Of a stretch of DNA of 64,000 nucleotides, positions 1 to 8,428 are shown piece by piece. How positions within the stretch are numbered: the first letter of the stretch is position 1; each line of letters opens with the position of its first letter. The stretch is from contig NZ_WEIO01000001.1 in NCBI RefSeq assembly GCF_009183655.1, positions 186,001 to 250,000 of the forward strand. The letters are read 5' to 3'. A program made the position numbers and the translations under genes. The notes below the pieces were generated by a model. That model was not told where the DNA came from. It saw only the letters and a program-made list of their open reading frames with translations, and ran no database searches. Origin of the DNA: Bacillus aerolatus (GTDB taxonomy: Bacteria > Bacillota > Bacilli > Bacillales > Domibacillaceae).

Positions 1-341
1 CATTTGATGAAGAACATGCGAAAGCTTCCGGCATACCGGCAAAATCGATTCATTTTATTTTTATTATTCTCGTCGCGCTTGTAATTGCCGCATCTATGCG
101 AATTGTTGGAATACTGCTCGTATCCGCACTCATGACATTGCCCGTGGCGGCTGCGATGCGGATGGCGAAAGGATTTAAACAAACGATCGTTTATTCCGTC
201 CTGTTTGGAGAAGTAGCTGTCATAATTGGACTAGTCAGTGCTTTTTACTTGGACTTGGCTCCGGGTGGAACTATCGTCGTATCTTCCATTTTGATTTTAC
301 TGCTGGTCATTTCAGCAAAAAAGTTTATTAAAGTGGGGTGA
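1..341 (+). CDS. znuB: Zinc ABC transporter permease, ZnuB/AdcB family (5' end outside window)
   Basis: The reading frame is open from base 3 to a TGA at 339-341; the start lies before the window. The 112 visible residues form the end of an ABC-3 family integral membrane permease: hydrophobic helices, with the conserved loop containing [13 protein letters not shown] near the middle, and a short basic C-terminus. Such permeases move Zn2+ or Mn2+ across the membrane together with a binding lipoprotein and an ATPase. The stop is 4 bases before the zur start, which suggests co-transcription and argues for zinc as substrate. An internal ATG at 96 is not the true start because homologous sequence continues upstream of it. 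Metal specificity is inferred from context. Confidence 0.85.
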   Translation, partial: FDEEHAKASGIPAKSIHFIFIILVALVIAASMRIVGILLVSALMTLPVAAAMRMAKGFKQTIVYSVLFGEVAVIIGLVSAFYLDLAPGGTIVVSSILILLLVISAKKFIKVG

Positions 342-345
342 AAAC

Positions 346-765
346 ATGAATTTAACTGAAGCGATCGATCTTTTAAAAGAACGGGGATATAAACAGACAG
401 GCAAGCGGGAAGATATGCTTGAATTGTTTGCCCGGAAAGATAAGTATTTAACAGCAAAAGATGTACTAGAAGATATGAAAAGCAGCCATCCGGGTCTTAG
501 CTTCGATACGATCTATCGAAATTTAGCTTTATTCGTGGAGATGGGTATTCTAGAAGAGACAGAATTATCGGGTGAGCGCCATTACCGTTTTACTTGTTCA
601 CACGAAGAGCATCATCATCACTTTATTTGCCTTGCTTGCGGAAAAACACGAGAAATCCATTTATGCCCGATGGATCACATTCATCGGTTGCCAGGCTATG
701 AAATCTCCGGACATAAATTCGAAATTTATGGCACATGTCCGGCGTGTATCCCGGTGGAAAGCTGA
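346..765 (+). CDS. zur: Zur, zinc-responsive Fur-family repressor
   Basis: 139 residues, the usual size for Fur-family regulators. An N-terminal winged helix is followed by a dimerisation domain. The recognition-helix segment [11 protein letters not shown] is at about residues 53-63, the histidine-rich stretch HEEHHHH at 86-92, and two structural zinc pairs CxxC at 95/98 and 131/134. In Bacillus, Zur represses zinc uptake genes when zinc is replete. Its position 4 bases after a zinc permease gene supports Zur over Fur or PerR. B. subtilis has the same gene (yqfV) next to yqfW, as here. A bidirectional terminator follows. Confidence 0.93.
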   Translation: MNLTEAIDLLKERGYKQTGKREDMLELFARKDKYLTAKDVLEDMKSSHPGLSFDTIYRNLALFVEMGILEETELSGERHYRFTCSHEEHHHHFICLACGKTREIHLCPMDHIHRLPGYEISGHKFEIYGTCPACIPVES

Positions 766-774
766 ATAAAAGCA

Positions 775-804
775 AAAAGAGGCCTGCTCAGCTAGGCCTC
801 TTTT
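775..804. terminator. Bidirectional rho-independent terminator, zur / yqfW
   Basis: Stem AAAAGAGGCCT paired with AGGCCTCTTTT around an 8-base loop. T-runs are present on both strands, so it can end both zur and the convergent yqfW. Confidence 0.85.
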
Positions 805-811
805 CATTTGC

Positions 812-1405
812 TTAGTCTAGTTGATGAATCCGCTTTTTCGAATGAAGCCATGCCTCCACCCATTTTTCCGCTTGTGCCCAGTTATCGACACGGATCACTC
901 CGTCTGGTACAGGATCCTGGTTATAGGGAGTGTTAAACAGCAAGACAGGAATATTCAGTTCTTCATGGATGCTGACTGCATTGTCATGCTTGTCTTCGAA
1001 AAATAAATCCACAGCGTATTCTTTTGCTGCTCCAACTTTATCATGGGATCCGATAAGTTCGATCCGGTCGTATAAAATGTCTTGTTCATCGAACCACTTT
1101 TCCGTTACTTCCAGCAAGTGGCTTCTGCGTGCGCTAATAAAGAATAGCTGGAATTTCTCTTTCCATTTCAAAAGCACGTCTTTCGCGCCTTCTGCGAGCG
1201 GAGAACTGGAGTAAATTACTGGCTCTCGCTCGTCAAACCAATCTCGAAAGCGCTCCATTGGAATGTCTAACGCTTCTGATAAATCGTATGTTTTTATATC
1301 ATCGAGTGTAATGTTTAAGGAAAAATCTTCATTAATAAAGGGGATCAGGCTGGTTGGACAAGTCACTGTTCCATCAATATCAATGCCAAAACGCATTTCT
1401 TTCAT
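812..1405 (-). CDS. yqfW: YqfW-like HAD-superfamily hydrolase (putative 5'(3')-deoxyribonucleotidase)
   Basis: 197 residues. The HAD motif I FGIDIDGTVT is at about residues 6-15, with nucleophile Asp and the second Asp two residues on. Motif II is the FISAR segment near 90 and the acidic motif FFEDKHDNA near 135-143. This layout fits the small NagD/5'-nucleotidase-like HAD group annotated as YqfW in Bacillus. The reaction is likely phosphate removal from a nucleotide or small phosphoester; the real substrate is unknown. The start is an ATG with AAGGAG about 9 bases upstream. It lies convergent to zur, as in B. subtilis. Confidence 0.8.
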   Translation of the reverse strand: MKEMRFGIDIDGTVTCPTSLIPFINEDFSLNITLDDIKTYDLSEALDIPMERFRDWFDEREPVIYSSSPLAEGAKDVLLKWKEKFQLFFISARRSHLLEVTEKWFDEQDILYDRIELIGSHDKVGAAKEYAVDLFFEDKHDNAVSIHEELNIPVLLFNTPYNQDPVPDGVIRVDNWAQAEKWVEAWLHSKKRIHQLD

Positions 1406-1555
1406 AATCGCTTACTCCTTACGTTGTGAAATCTCTTTCAAAGTGTATCACATTTTGACGGATATTGTTACGAAAGACGATGTCTATCTGAATAAATTTA
1501 CTGGACAAACAAACACTATGAAAGCTTTTCAATTTATGAAAGCGGGGGATGTACA

Positions 1556-1894
1556 GTGAATGATGACAAGTTCGATAAAGATTTAAGGTTAGCGAACAGA
1601 CCAAATAAGCTGTACGAGGAAGAAACAGCTGCTGAACTGGCAACGCCTCTTTCTTTAAGCGAAGAACGGACTGACAGCCGGATAGACAGCGAAGAAGGTG
1701 GACGTGGATTCGGTTATACAGGCTTAATTGTCTCCATTGTTGCGTTGTTTGTGATGCCGGTATTGCTCGGTGCTGTAGGAATCGTTCTTGGGTTTCTCGC
1801 CAGAAGCAGGGGATCAAGAGGTCTCGGTTCCTGGGCGATTGGTGTAGGGGCCGCGGCCATTATTATGGGGCTGTTCGTATTGCCATTTTTTTAA
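1556..1894 (+). CDS. yqfX: YqfX-like small membrane protein (DUF4190 type)
   Basis: 112 residues beginning at GTG with a GGGGG ribosome-binding site about 8 bases upstream. The first 55 residues are charged and hydrophilic. The C-terminal half has two transmembrane helices (about 58-80 and 92-112) separated by the basic loop ARSRGSRGLG, the pattern of DUF4190 proteins. No enzymatic motif is visible. In B. subtilis yqfX sits between yqfW and ispG, as here. Function unknown. Confidence 0.75.
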   Translation: MNDDKFDKDLRLANRPNKLYEEETAAELATPLSLSEERTDSRIDSEEGGRGFGYTGLIVSIVALFVMPVLLGAVGIVLGFLARSRGSRGLGSWAIGVGAAAIIMGLFVLPFF

Positions 1895-1900
1895 AAGAAA

Positions 1901-1926
1901 AAAAGCCCGGCATATGCCGGGCTTTT
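1901..1926. terminator. Bidirectional terminator, yqfX / ispG
   Basis: Perfect 13-bp palindromic stem AAAAGCCCGGCAT / ATGCCGGGCTTTT, with T-runs on both sides, between the convergent genes yqfX and ispG. It overlaps the last bases of ispG. Confidence 0.85.
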
Positions 1927-3031
1927 AGACGTTTTGGGCTTCAATTGCTTGTTGCTTGTAATATTCTTCTGCGATCTTGTCAATTTCTTTTTTTAGTTCT
2001 TCTACCATTGTTTCTTCTGGTACTTTACGAACGGTTTTTCCTTTGCGGAACAGCAAGCCTTCCCCACGGGCGCCGGCAATACCAATGTCTGCTTCGCGGG
2101 CTTCACCAGGACCATTCACTGCACAGCCGAGCACCGCCACTTTAATCGGGGCTTTAATTGTTGAAATGTATTCTTCCACTTCGTTGGCAATACTGATTAA
2201 GTCTATTTCTATTCGTCCGCATGTCGGACAGGAAATTAATGTGGCTGCATTGGAAGAGAGGCCGAAAGATTTTAACAACTCTCTTGCCACTTTGACTTCC
2301 TCAACGGGGTCGGCGCTCAATGAAATGCGCAGTGTGTTGCCGATGCCTCTGCTCAAAATTGCTCCAAGACCCGCTGCGCTTTTGACTGTACCGGCAAATA
2401 AGGTACCAGACTCTGTAATGCCGAGATGGAGAGGATAGTCAAATGCTTTCGCTGCCTTTTCATATGCTTCGATCGCCAAGTTCACATCAGATGCTTTCAT
2501 GGAGACGATGATGTCATGGAAATCAAGGTCTTCTAAAATCTTGATGTGATGCAGAGCGCTTTCCACCATTCCATCTGCCGTAGGGTAGCCGTATTTCTCT
2601 AAAATCCGGCGTTCGAGGCTTCCGGCATTCACGCCGATACGAATCGGAATGCCTTTCGCTTTAGCCGCGTTAACGACAGCTTCCACTTTTTCACGGCGGC
2701 CGATGTTGCCCGGATTGATCCGTATTTTATCTGCTCCGCCTTCAATGGCTTTTAAGGCGAGCTTATAGTCAAAGTGTATATCCACTACTAAGGGAATATT
2801 AATTTGTTTTTTTATATCGGCGATGGCATCTGCCGCACGCTCATCGGGACACGCAACACGGACAATTTGACAGCCTGCTTCTTCGAGACGGTGTATTTCT
2901 TTGACAGTCGCCTCGACATCGTGTGTCTTCGACATTGTCATACTTTGAATAAACAGTTCATTGCTTCCGCCGATAGTTAAATTTCCAACTTTAACCGGGC
3001 GTGTATTTGAACGATGGATAATTTCACTCAA
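1925..3031 (-). CDS. ispG: IspG, 4-hydroxy-3-methylbut-2-enyl diphosphate synthase (flavodoxin)
   Basis: 368 residues, the length of bacterial GcpE/IspG. It makes HMBPP from MEcPP in the MEP isoprenoid pathway, using a [4Fe-4S] cluster. The cluster ligands are visible: C268 and C271 in CPTCGRIE, C303 in [10 protein letters not shown], and E310 in the same motif. The N-terminal TIM barrel has the conserved [10 protein letters not shown] and INPGNIG segments. The start appears to be TTG at 3029-3031 with AGGAG about 10 bases upstream. Two more genes in this window (ispA, dxs) belong to the same pathway. Confidence 0.95.
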   Translation of the reverse strand: MSEIIHRSNTRPVKVGNLTIGGSNELFIQSMTMSKTHDVEATVKEIHRLEEAGCQIVRVACPDERAADAIADIKKQINIPLVVDIHFDYKLALKAIEGGADKIRINPGNIGRREKVEAVVNAAKAKGIPIRIGVNAGSLERRILEKYGYPTADGMVESALHHIKILEDLDFHDIIVSMKASDVNLAIEAYEKAAKAFDYPLHLGITESGTLFAGTVKSAAGLGAILSRGIGNTLRISLSADPVEEVKVARELLKSFGLSSNAATLISCPTCGRIEIDLISIANEVEEYISTIKAPIKVAVLGCAVNGPGEAREADIGIAGARGEGLLFRKGKTVRKVPEETMVEELKKEIDKIAEEYYKQQAIEAQNV

Positions 3032-3134
3032 TAGTGATTCGCTCCTTTTTTATTCTAATTAGTAAGCTCTTCAATGATCAATTGTAACAGTAATCGAGCG
3101 GATCTGACAAGAAAATGGCAGTGAAAAGAAAGAT

Positions 3135-3470
3135 TTATCTTTCTTCATATAGCGGAAATTTATAATTTTCGCCAATCTGAATGCTGTCAGGAGCCGTGCC
3201 GCCGTTTAATTCTTGAAAATCTGCTATAGCTGTTTCAATATCAGCTGGGAGTCTGCCGCCATGAAGTGCGGCCAGAATGGAAAGAACTGTGTCACCTTTC
3301 CCTACTTCCATTTCTTTATAGGGAAGGGCGGGGGCAGATAATTCCGTGCTTTTTGCTTTCGCTTCCTGCTGGCGGCTATTTCCTGCATGAGGCAGGGAGC
3401 CATTTGATAGGTCATTCCAGAGGCCGGCTGCAATAAGAATAAAAACGATAAATAGCAAGAAATTTTTCAT
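3135..3470 (-). CDS. yqfZ: YqfZ-like membrane-anchored LysM protein
   Basis: 111 residues when started at the ATG at 3468-3470, which follows a GAGGTGG ribosome-binding site; the frame stays open 12 codons further upstream without a better site. One N-terminal hydrophobic helix (MKNFLLFIVFILIAAG) could be a signal anchor. The C-terminal about 55 residues (VGKGDTVLSIL ... GENYKFPLY) resemble a LysM domain, which binds peptidoglycan or spore-coat carbohydrate. Gene order (next to ispG) matches B. subtilis yqfZ. Exact role unknown. Confidence 0.7.
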   Translation of the reverse strand: MKNFLLFIVFILIAAGLWNDLSNGSLPHAGNSRQQEAKAKSTELSAPALPYKEMEVGKGDTVLSILAALHGGRLPADIETAIADFQELNGGTAPDSIQIGENYKFPLYEER

Positions 3471-3540
3471 GTCTCCACCTCTTTTTACCACTATATGCTC
3501 GTCCATGAAAAGTAGGACAGCAAAGAAAGGTGGAGACCAT

Positions 3541-4329
3541 TTATTTAGCAGCCGGTGGTCTTTTGGATTTTGGCAGAGGGATGGCCCGGACAGCGAGAAA
3601 AAGCATGAGAGCAGTAATCAGCCAGTCAAGAAGAAAGCTCGCCGGAAGAACAACACCTGCCAAATAAAGAATGGAAAATAAGATGATCGCGGGCGTCATC
3701 GCATAGGCTGCCAGCCGCCAGCTCTGCCGGTATAATAATTTTCTGCCTGTTGCTAGTTTAAACAACATGCCGGCCGCAGCAAAAATAGACACTTTAATAA
3801 AACCGGCACAAGCTGTAAATAAATAATAAATCAAGAAAAGAACAGGCAAGATAATAATTAAATAAGATTGCAGCGAGTCCGCATATGTGATGAATTTTTC
3901 TTTTGTAATAGCTGCCATTCCCGGAAGCGCATAAGAAACGGATTGAAGCTGCCCGTTGGCTGACAAAGCAAGCTCTTCTTTTAACAAGCCGATTGCCCGG
4001 TCTTTTTCAGCTAAATCGTCTGCCGTCACTGTACCAGTCGGGTCAAAAACAATGTCAGTTTTCCCTTTTTTGATCCACTTTGTCTCGTTTTCTGGAGAGA
4101 CCAGTTCTCCGTTTTCAATTGTAAAAGGCGGGATATCATGTTTCACTGCTTCTTTAAAAGAAGCGAGCCCGCTCGTTGCGAGAAGGCTGAAGTGAATCAT
4201 AAAGGGCAGAGAAGCGATAAGCATCAATAAAAAAATGTACGCAATGGTTTTTCCTATTCCTTGAAAACGAAAAAAAGCCACCGTTTTAGGGGAATAAAGG
4301 CTTTTCCATACTTGCTGAAAAATAGACAT
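3541..4329 (-). CDS. DUF1189 family membrane protein (YqgB-like)
   Basis: 262 residues. A cytoplasmic N-terminus with the typical KSLYSPKTVAFFRFQG start is followed by a transmembrane helix at about 28-50, an extracellular domain of about 110 residues, and three or four helices in the C-terminal half (about 158-250). This is the DUF1189 layout found in Bacillaceae. No catalytic residues can be named. The start ATG has a purine-rich AGAAGGAGG site upstream. Assignment to YqgB rests on recalled gene order, so no symbol is given. Confidence 0.7.
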   Translation of the reverse strand: MSIFQQVWKSLYSPKTVAFFRFQGIGKTIAYIFLLMLIASLPFMIHFSLLATSGLASFKEAVKHDIPPFTIENGELVSPENETKWIKKGKTDIVFDPTGTVTADDLAEKDRAIGLLKEELALSANGQLQSVSYALPGMAAITKEKFITYADSLQSYLIIILPVLFLIYYLFTACAGFIKVSIFAAAGMLFKLATGRKLLYRQSWRLAAYAMTPAIILFSILYLAGVVLPASFLLDWLITALMLFLAVRAIPLPKSKRPPAAK

Positions 4330-4552
4330 ATAATAAATCCTCCTTCTCTTTATTTTATTCAGATGTTTCTTTTATTTTCAAGTTTAGGGAAAAGCGGTCA
4401 ATCTTATTTGTAACACAATTGTAATATAAGCGAGCTAATGTTAATGGATTGTAAATTTTTCGTCTAGATCATTTACTTATTCCTTAAGTTTTATTAATAA
4501 TTGTAGAGGGTTTGCAAGTTTTGTCGAATTCATACGGTTAGGAGATGGAATA

Positions 4553-6190
4553 ATGGAGATTAATGTCCAGGAAATGCTGTTTCAGTTTTTGGGCGGGCTT
4601 GGCATATTCTTATATGGAATAAAGTTAATGGGGGATGGTCTGCAGCAATCGGCAGGAGATCGTTTGCGTGATATTTTAGACCGGTTTACGACCAATCCTC
4701 TCATGGGGGTTTTAGCAGGCGTTCTCGTCACCGTTTTAATTCAAAGCAGCTCCGCAACAACTGTTATAACGGTTGGGTTGGTTAGTGCGGGATTTATGAC
4801 GCTTAGACAAGCGATTGGTGTGATCATGGGAGCAAATATCGGTACGACCATAACTGCTTTCATTATCGGAATTGACATTGGCGCATATTCGCTGCCGATT
4901 TTAGCGCTCGGTTCTGTTTTCATCTTTTTCTTTAAAAGCAAAAAGGTACATAATCTCGGAATGATTTTCTTCGGGTTTGGTGCTTTGTTTTATGGTTTAG
5001 AGTTAATGAGTGATGGAATGAAGCCTTTGCGTTCTTTGGAAGCTTTCCATGACTTAACGGTAAGCATGAGTGCAAGCCCTATTTTAGGGGTAGTAGTTGG
5101 AACTGTATTTACAGTAATTGTTCAAAGTTCCAGTGCAACGATTGGGATTTTGCAAGGATTGTTTGCAGAGAATCTGCTGGATTTGGATGCCGCTTTGCCA
5201 GTTCTCTTCGGTGACAACATCGGAACAACGATTACGGCTGTGCTTGCTTCGATCGGCGCTTCCGTAGCAGCAAGAAGAGCAGCAGCCACACACGTATTGT
5301 TTAACGTTATTGGAACAACGATTTTTTTAATCATTCTTCCGTTGTACACACAGTTTATTCTTTATTTAACAGACATATTAAGTTTGGAACCGAAAATGAT
5401 CATCGCTTTTGCTCACGGAACGTTTAACGTAACGAATACGATTATTCAGCTTCCTTTCGTCGGTGTGCTTGCGCTGATCGTGACAAAACTTATTCCGGGT
5501 GAAGATACAGTTATTGAATATAAAGCGAAGCATCTCGATCCGATTTTTATTGAACAGTCTCCTTCGATTGCGCTTGGTCAGGCAAAAGAAGAAGTCATCC
5601 GCATGGGGCAGTTCGCCGTCAAAGGAATGGATGAAACTCATACGTATTTAAAAACAAAGCATCAAAAGCATGCTGATATGGCCACTCAAATAGAAGATGC
5701 CTTGAACAATCTTGATAGAAAAATTACCGATTATTTAATCAGCTTATCAGGAACATCGCTTTCAGCAGCAGAGCTGGACAAGCACAACACATTAATGGAT
5801 GCAGTCCGCGATATTGAGCGAATCGGTGATCATTGTGAAAATATCATTGAACTCGTCGATTATCAACAAGCTAATAAAGTGAAAATTACGGACAATGCGA
5901 TGGCTGATTTAGAGGAAATGTTTAATTTAACAATTTCTGCAGTCAATAAAGCGGTAAAAGCAATGGATGAAAATGATTTGGACTTAGCAAGAGAAGTAAC
6001 ACAAAAAGAGGAATTAATCGATAAAATGGAAAGAAAACTGCGTAAACAACACATTCTACGAATGAACGAGGGTCTGTGCACCGGTCAAGCGGGCATCGTG
6101 TTCGTTGACATCGTCAGCAACCTTGAGCGGATGGGCGACCATGCGGTTAACATTGCTGAAGCTGTTCTCGGTATAAGAGACGCAGAATAA
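4553..6190 (+). CDS. Na+/phosphate symporter (NptA/YjbB family) with C-terminal PhoU-like domain
   Basis: 545 residues. Two inverted membrane repeats each carry the family signature: QSSSAT at residues 64-69 and again at 191-196, each followed by a NIGTTIT motif (about 95 and 222). About eight hydrophobic segments fill residues 1-310. Residues 340-545 are helical and acidic with two PhoU-like repeats (DIERIGDHCENI near 425 and NLERMGDHAVNI near 524). The protein imports phosphate with sodium; the PhoU tail is presumably regulatory. It lies directly before sodA and 4.5 kb from the pst operon. The 220-bp region upstream is AT-rich; no clear PhoP array was seen there. Confidence 0.9.
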   Translation: MEINVQEMLFQFLGGLGIFLYGIKLMGDGLQQSAGDRLRDILDRFTTNPLMGVLAGVLVTVLIQSSSATTVITVGLVSAGFMTLRQAIGVIMGANIGTTITAFIIGIDIGAYSLPILALGSVFIFFFKSKKVHNLGMIFFGFGALFYGLELMSDGMKPLRSLEAFHDLTVSMSASPILGVVVGTVFTVIVQSSSATIGILQGLFAENLLDLDAALPVLFGDNIGTTITAVLASIGASVAARRAAATHVLFNVIGTTIFLIILPLYTQFILYLTDILSLEPKMIIAFAHGTFNVTNTIIQLPFVGVLALIVTKLIPGEDTVIEYKAKHLDPIFIEQSPSIALGQAKEEVIRMGQFAVKGMDETHTYLKTKHQKHADMATQIEDALNNLDRKITDYLISLSGTSLSAAELDKHNTLMDAVRDIERIGDHCENIIELVDYQQANKVKITDNAMADLEEMFNLTISAVNKAVKAMDENDLDLAREVTQKEELIDKMERKLRKQHILRMNEGLCTGQAGIVFVDIVSNLERMGDHAVNIAEAVLGIRDAE

Positions 6191-6235
6191 AAATGAAGAA
6201 GAAAGCAAAAGGCTAGGCGATCTTTTGCGCCGTGT

Positions 6236-6290
6236 AAAAACAACCGTTTCCTCTGTAAAGTTCAGGAGAAGCGGTTGTTTTTCTTTTTTT
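6236..6290 (+). terminator. Terminator after the Na/Pi symporter gene
   Basis: Long imperfect stem AAAAACAACCG...CGGTTGTTTTT with the inner pairs CCTCTG/CAGGAG, followed by a T-rich tract. Confidence 0.8.
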
Positions 6291-6384
6291 ATGAGTGGTA
6301 GGCATTATTATTGCTTAGCACTTTCAATTTTGTTACTCTTATAATTGGAAGTTTCGAAAAATTATACATAGGGAGGAATTTATT

Positions 6385-6993
6385 ATGGCATTTCAATTAC
6401 CTGAACTACCTTACGCATATGACGCACTGGAGCCTCATATCGACAAAGAAACAATGAATATCCACCACACAAAGCACCACAACACATACGTAACAAAATT
6501 AAATGAAGCACTTCAAGGGCATGACGAGCTGGCAAGCAAATCTGTTGAAGAAGTGATTGCTAACCTTGAGGAAGTTCCAGAAGCTGTTCGTACAGCTGTG
6601 CGCAACAATGGCGGCGGACATGCCAACCATTCTTTATTCTGGCAGCTGTTATCTCCAAATGGCGGCGGAGAACCGACAGGTGAACTAGCTGATGCGATCA
6701 ACAGCAAGTTCGGCAGCCTGGATAAATTCAAAGAAGAATTTGCTGCATCTGGTGCAGGACGTTTCGGTTCCGGCTGGGCATGGCTTGTCGTGAACAATGG
6801 AGAGCTTGAGATCACAAGCACACCGAACCAGGATTCCCCGATCATGGAAGGGAAAACACCAGTTCTTGGATTGGACGTATGGGAGCATGCGTACTACTTG
6901 AACTACCAAAACCGCCGTCCGGATTACATCAATGCATTCTGGAATGTGGTAAACTGGGATGAAGTCGCTAAGCGCTATAACGCAGCAAAATAA
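6385..6993 (+). CDS. sodA: SodA, manganese superoxide dismutase
   Basis: 202 residues, typical for Fe/Mn-SOD. The four metal ligands are present: H27, H82 (in NHSLFW), D164 and H168 (DVWEHAYY). The C-terminal YQNRRPDYI segment is conserved. It converts superoxide to H2O2 and O2 in the cytoplasm. ATG start with GGGAGGAA 9 bases upstream. Mn rather than Fe is inferred from close resemblance to Bacillus SodA. Its position between yqg genes and yqgE/pbpA is the B. subtilis order. Confidence 0.96.
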   Translation: MAFQLPELPYAYDALEPHIDKETMNIHHTKHHNTYVTKLNEALQGHDELASKSVEEVIANLEEVPEAVRTAVRNNGGGHANHSLFWQLLSPNGGGEPTGELADAINSKFGSLDKFKEEFAASGAGRFGSGWAWLVVNNGELEITSTPNQDSPIMEGKTPVLGLDVWEHAYYLNYQNRRPDYINAFWNVVNWDEVAKRYNAAK

Positions 6994-7004
6994 TGAAATG
7001 AGGA

Positions 7005-7038
7005 AAGGCGGGCCTGGCTGACGGCTCGCCTTTTTTTT
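7005..7038 (+). terminator. sodA terminator
   Basis: 10-bp stem AAGGCGGGCC / GGCTCGCCTT with one G.U pair, followed by eight T residues. It ends about 50 bases before the yqgE start. Confidence 0.85.
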
Positions 7039-7090
7039 GAATAACTTTGCCCTTTTCTCCAAACGATATAAGGTGAAGGGGGGATGCATC

Positions 7091-8326
7091 TTGTTGATCA
7101 TTCGAAAGAGGTTTCAACAGTTAGAATTGACGAAAGATCTTGGGCTGCTGCTGTTAATTGGCGGTTTGTATTCCCTGAGCGTGGCGTTGTCTAATACGTT
7201 TGTGAATATATTTTTGTGGAAGCAGTCAGGCCAATTCATTGATTTGGCCATTTATAATTTAACGGCTGTCATTTTTCAGCCGCTGGCATTTTGGGCGGCC
7301 GGCAGATGTGCAAAAAAAGTCGACCGCGTGATTGTCTTGAGAATGGGTGTGGCGTTTCTCAGCATTTTTTACTTAACTGTTTTGTTTATCGGAGGCCAGG
7401 CATCTAATTGGATTGTTTTGCTTGGGGCTTTACTTGGCATCGGCTATGGGTTTTTCTGGCTTGCTTATAACGTATTGACCTTTGAAATTACTGAACCGGA
7501 AACGAGAGACTTCTTTAACGGATTTTTCGGATCGTTGTTTTCTGCTGGCGGCATGATTGGCCCAATGCTTGCCGGTTTCATTATTAGCCGCTTTGCTTCC
7601 ACTACCGGCTATTTCATTGTGTTCGGGCTTTCACTTGGATGCTTCCTTATCGCTGTCCTCATAAGTTTGTTTATTAAGCGGCGCCCGGCTCACGGCCGTT
7701 TTCAACCGCTGGCTGTATGGAAGGAGCGCCATACTTATCATGATTGGAAACGAATATTGAATGCTCATTTTTTTCAAGGATTGAGAGAAGGGGTATTTGT
7801 TTTCGTTATTTCCGTCTTTGTGTTTGTAACGACCGGCAGTGAATTGGCGCTTGGTACATATGGATTGGTTTACTCGGGTGTTTCTTTCTTCAGCTATTCA
7901 CTCGCTGTTAAATTAGTTAAAAAGCCATACCGAAAGAAAGTGATTTTCGCCGGCGGTCTCGTCCTTTTCCTTTCTTTGTTTATCATTATGGCAGACCTCA
8001 CATTTACAAAGCTGTTAATTTATGCAGCTGTCATTGCTGCTGCCTATCCGTTTTTGCTTGTCCCTTATTCATCGATGACGTATGATGTGATTGGTCAGAG
8101 CAAACAGGCGGCTGAGAAGCGTGTGGAATATATGGTTGTCAGAGAAATCTTTCTGAACGCCGGCAGAATTGTTTCTATTTTGGCATTCATTTGTGCGATT
8201 ACTTTATTTGATGAAAAAGAAAGTATTCCTGTTCTTCTGTTCATACTGGGAGCAGGGCACAGTTTAATCTACTTCTGTATCAGAAAAGTAAATATGAAGC
8301 ATACAAGAGACTTGGTCAATGAATGA
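7091..8326 (+). CDS. yqgE: YqgE-like major facilitator superfamily transporter
   Basis: 411 residues from the TTG at 7091, chosen because AAGGGGGG lies 7 bases upstream; the frame extends to 7037, inside the sodA terminator, which is unlikely to be coding. About 11-12 hydrophobic helices, two halves of about six with a basic cytoplasmic loop near residues 190-220 (IKRRPAHGR). Conserved MFS glycine-rich segments are visible (GALLGIGYGFFW, GSLFSAGGMIGPMLAG). The substrate cannot be told from the sequence. The order sodA-yqgE-pbpA is as in B. subtilis. Confidence 0.82.
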   Translation: MLIIRKRFQQLELTKDLGLLLLIGGLYSLSVALSNTFVNIFLWKQSGQFIDLAIYNLTAVIFQPLAFWAAGRCAKKVDRVIVLRMGVAFLSIFYLTVLFIGGQASNWIVLLGALLGIGYGFFWLAYNVLTFEITEPETRDFFNGFFGSLFSAGGMIGPMLAGFIISRFASTTGYFIVFGLSLGCFLIAVLISLFIKRRPAHGRFQPLAVWKERHTYHDWKRILNAHFFQGLREGVFVFVISVFVFVTTGSELALGTYGLVYSGVSFFSYSLAVKLVKKPYRKKVIFAGGLVLFLSLFIIMADLTFTKLLIYAAVIAAAYPFLLVPYSSMTYDVIGQSKQAAEKRVEYMVVREIFLNAGRIVSILAFICAITLFDEKESIPVLLFILGAGHSLIYFCIRKVNMKHTRDLVNE

Positions 8327-8428
8327 GAAGTCTCTTTTTTCTTGGAGTTCTATGTAGAAAAAAAGTTGGAACTTGTTTAAAATAGTGGGTAGACAAAAAA
8401 TAGTTTTTAACAGAGAGGATAGTGAACG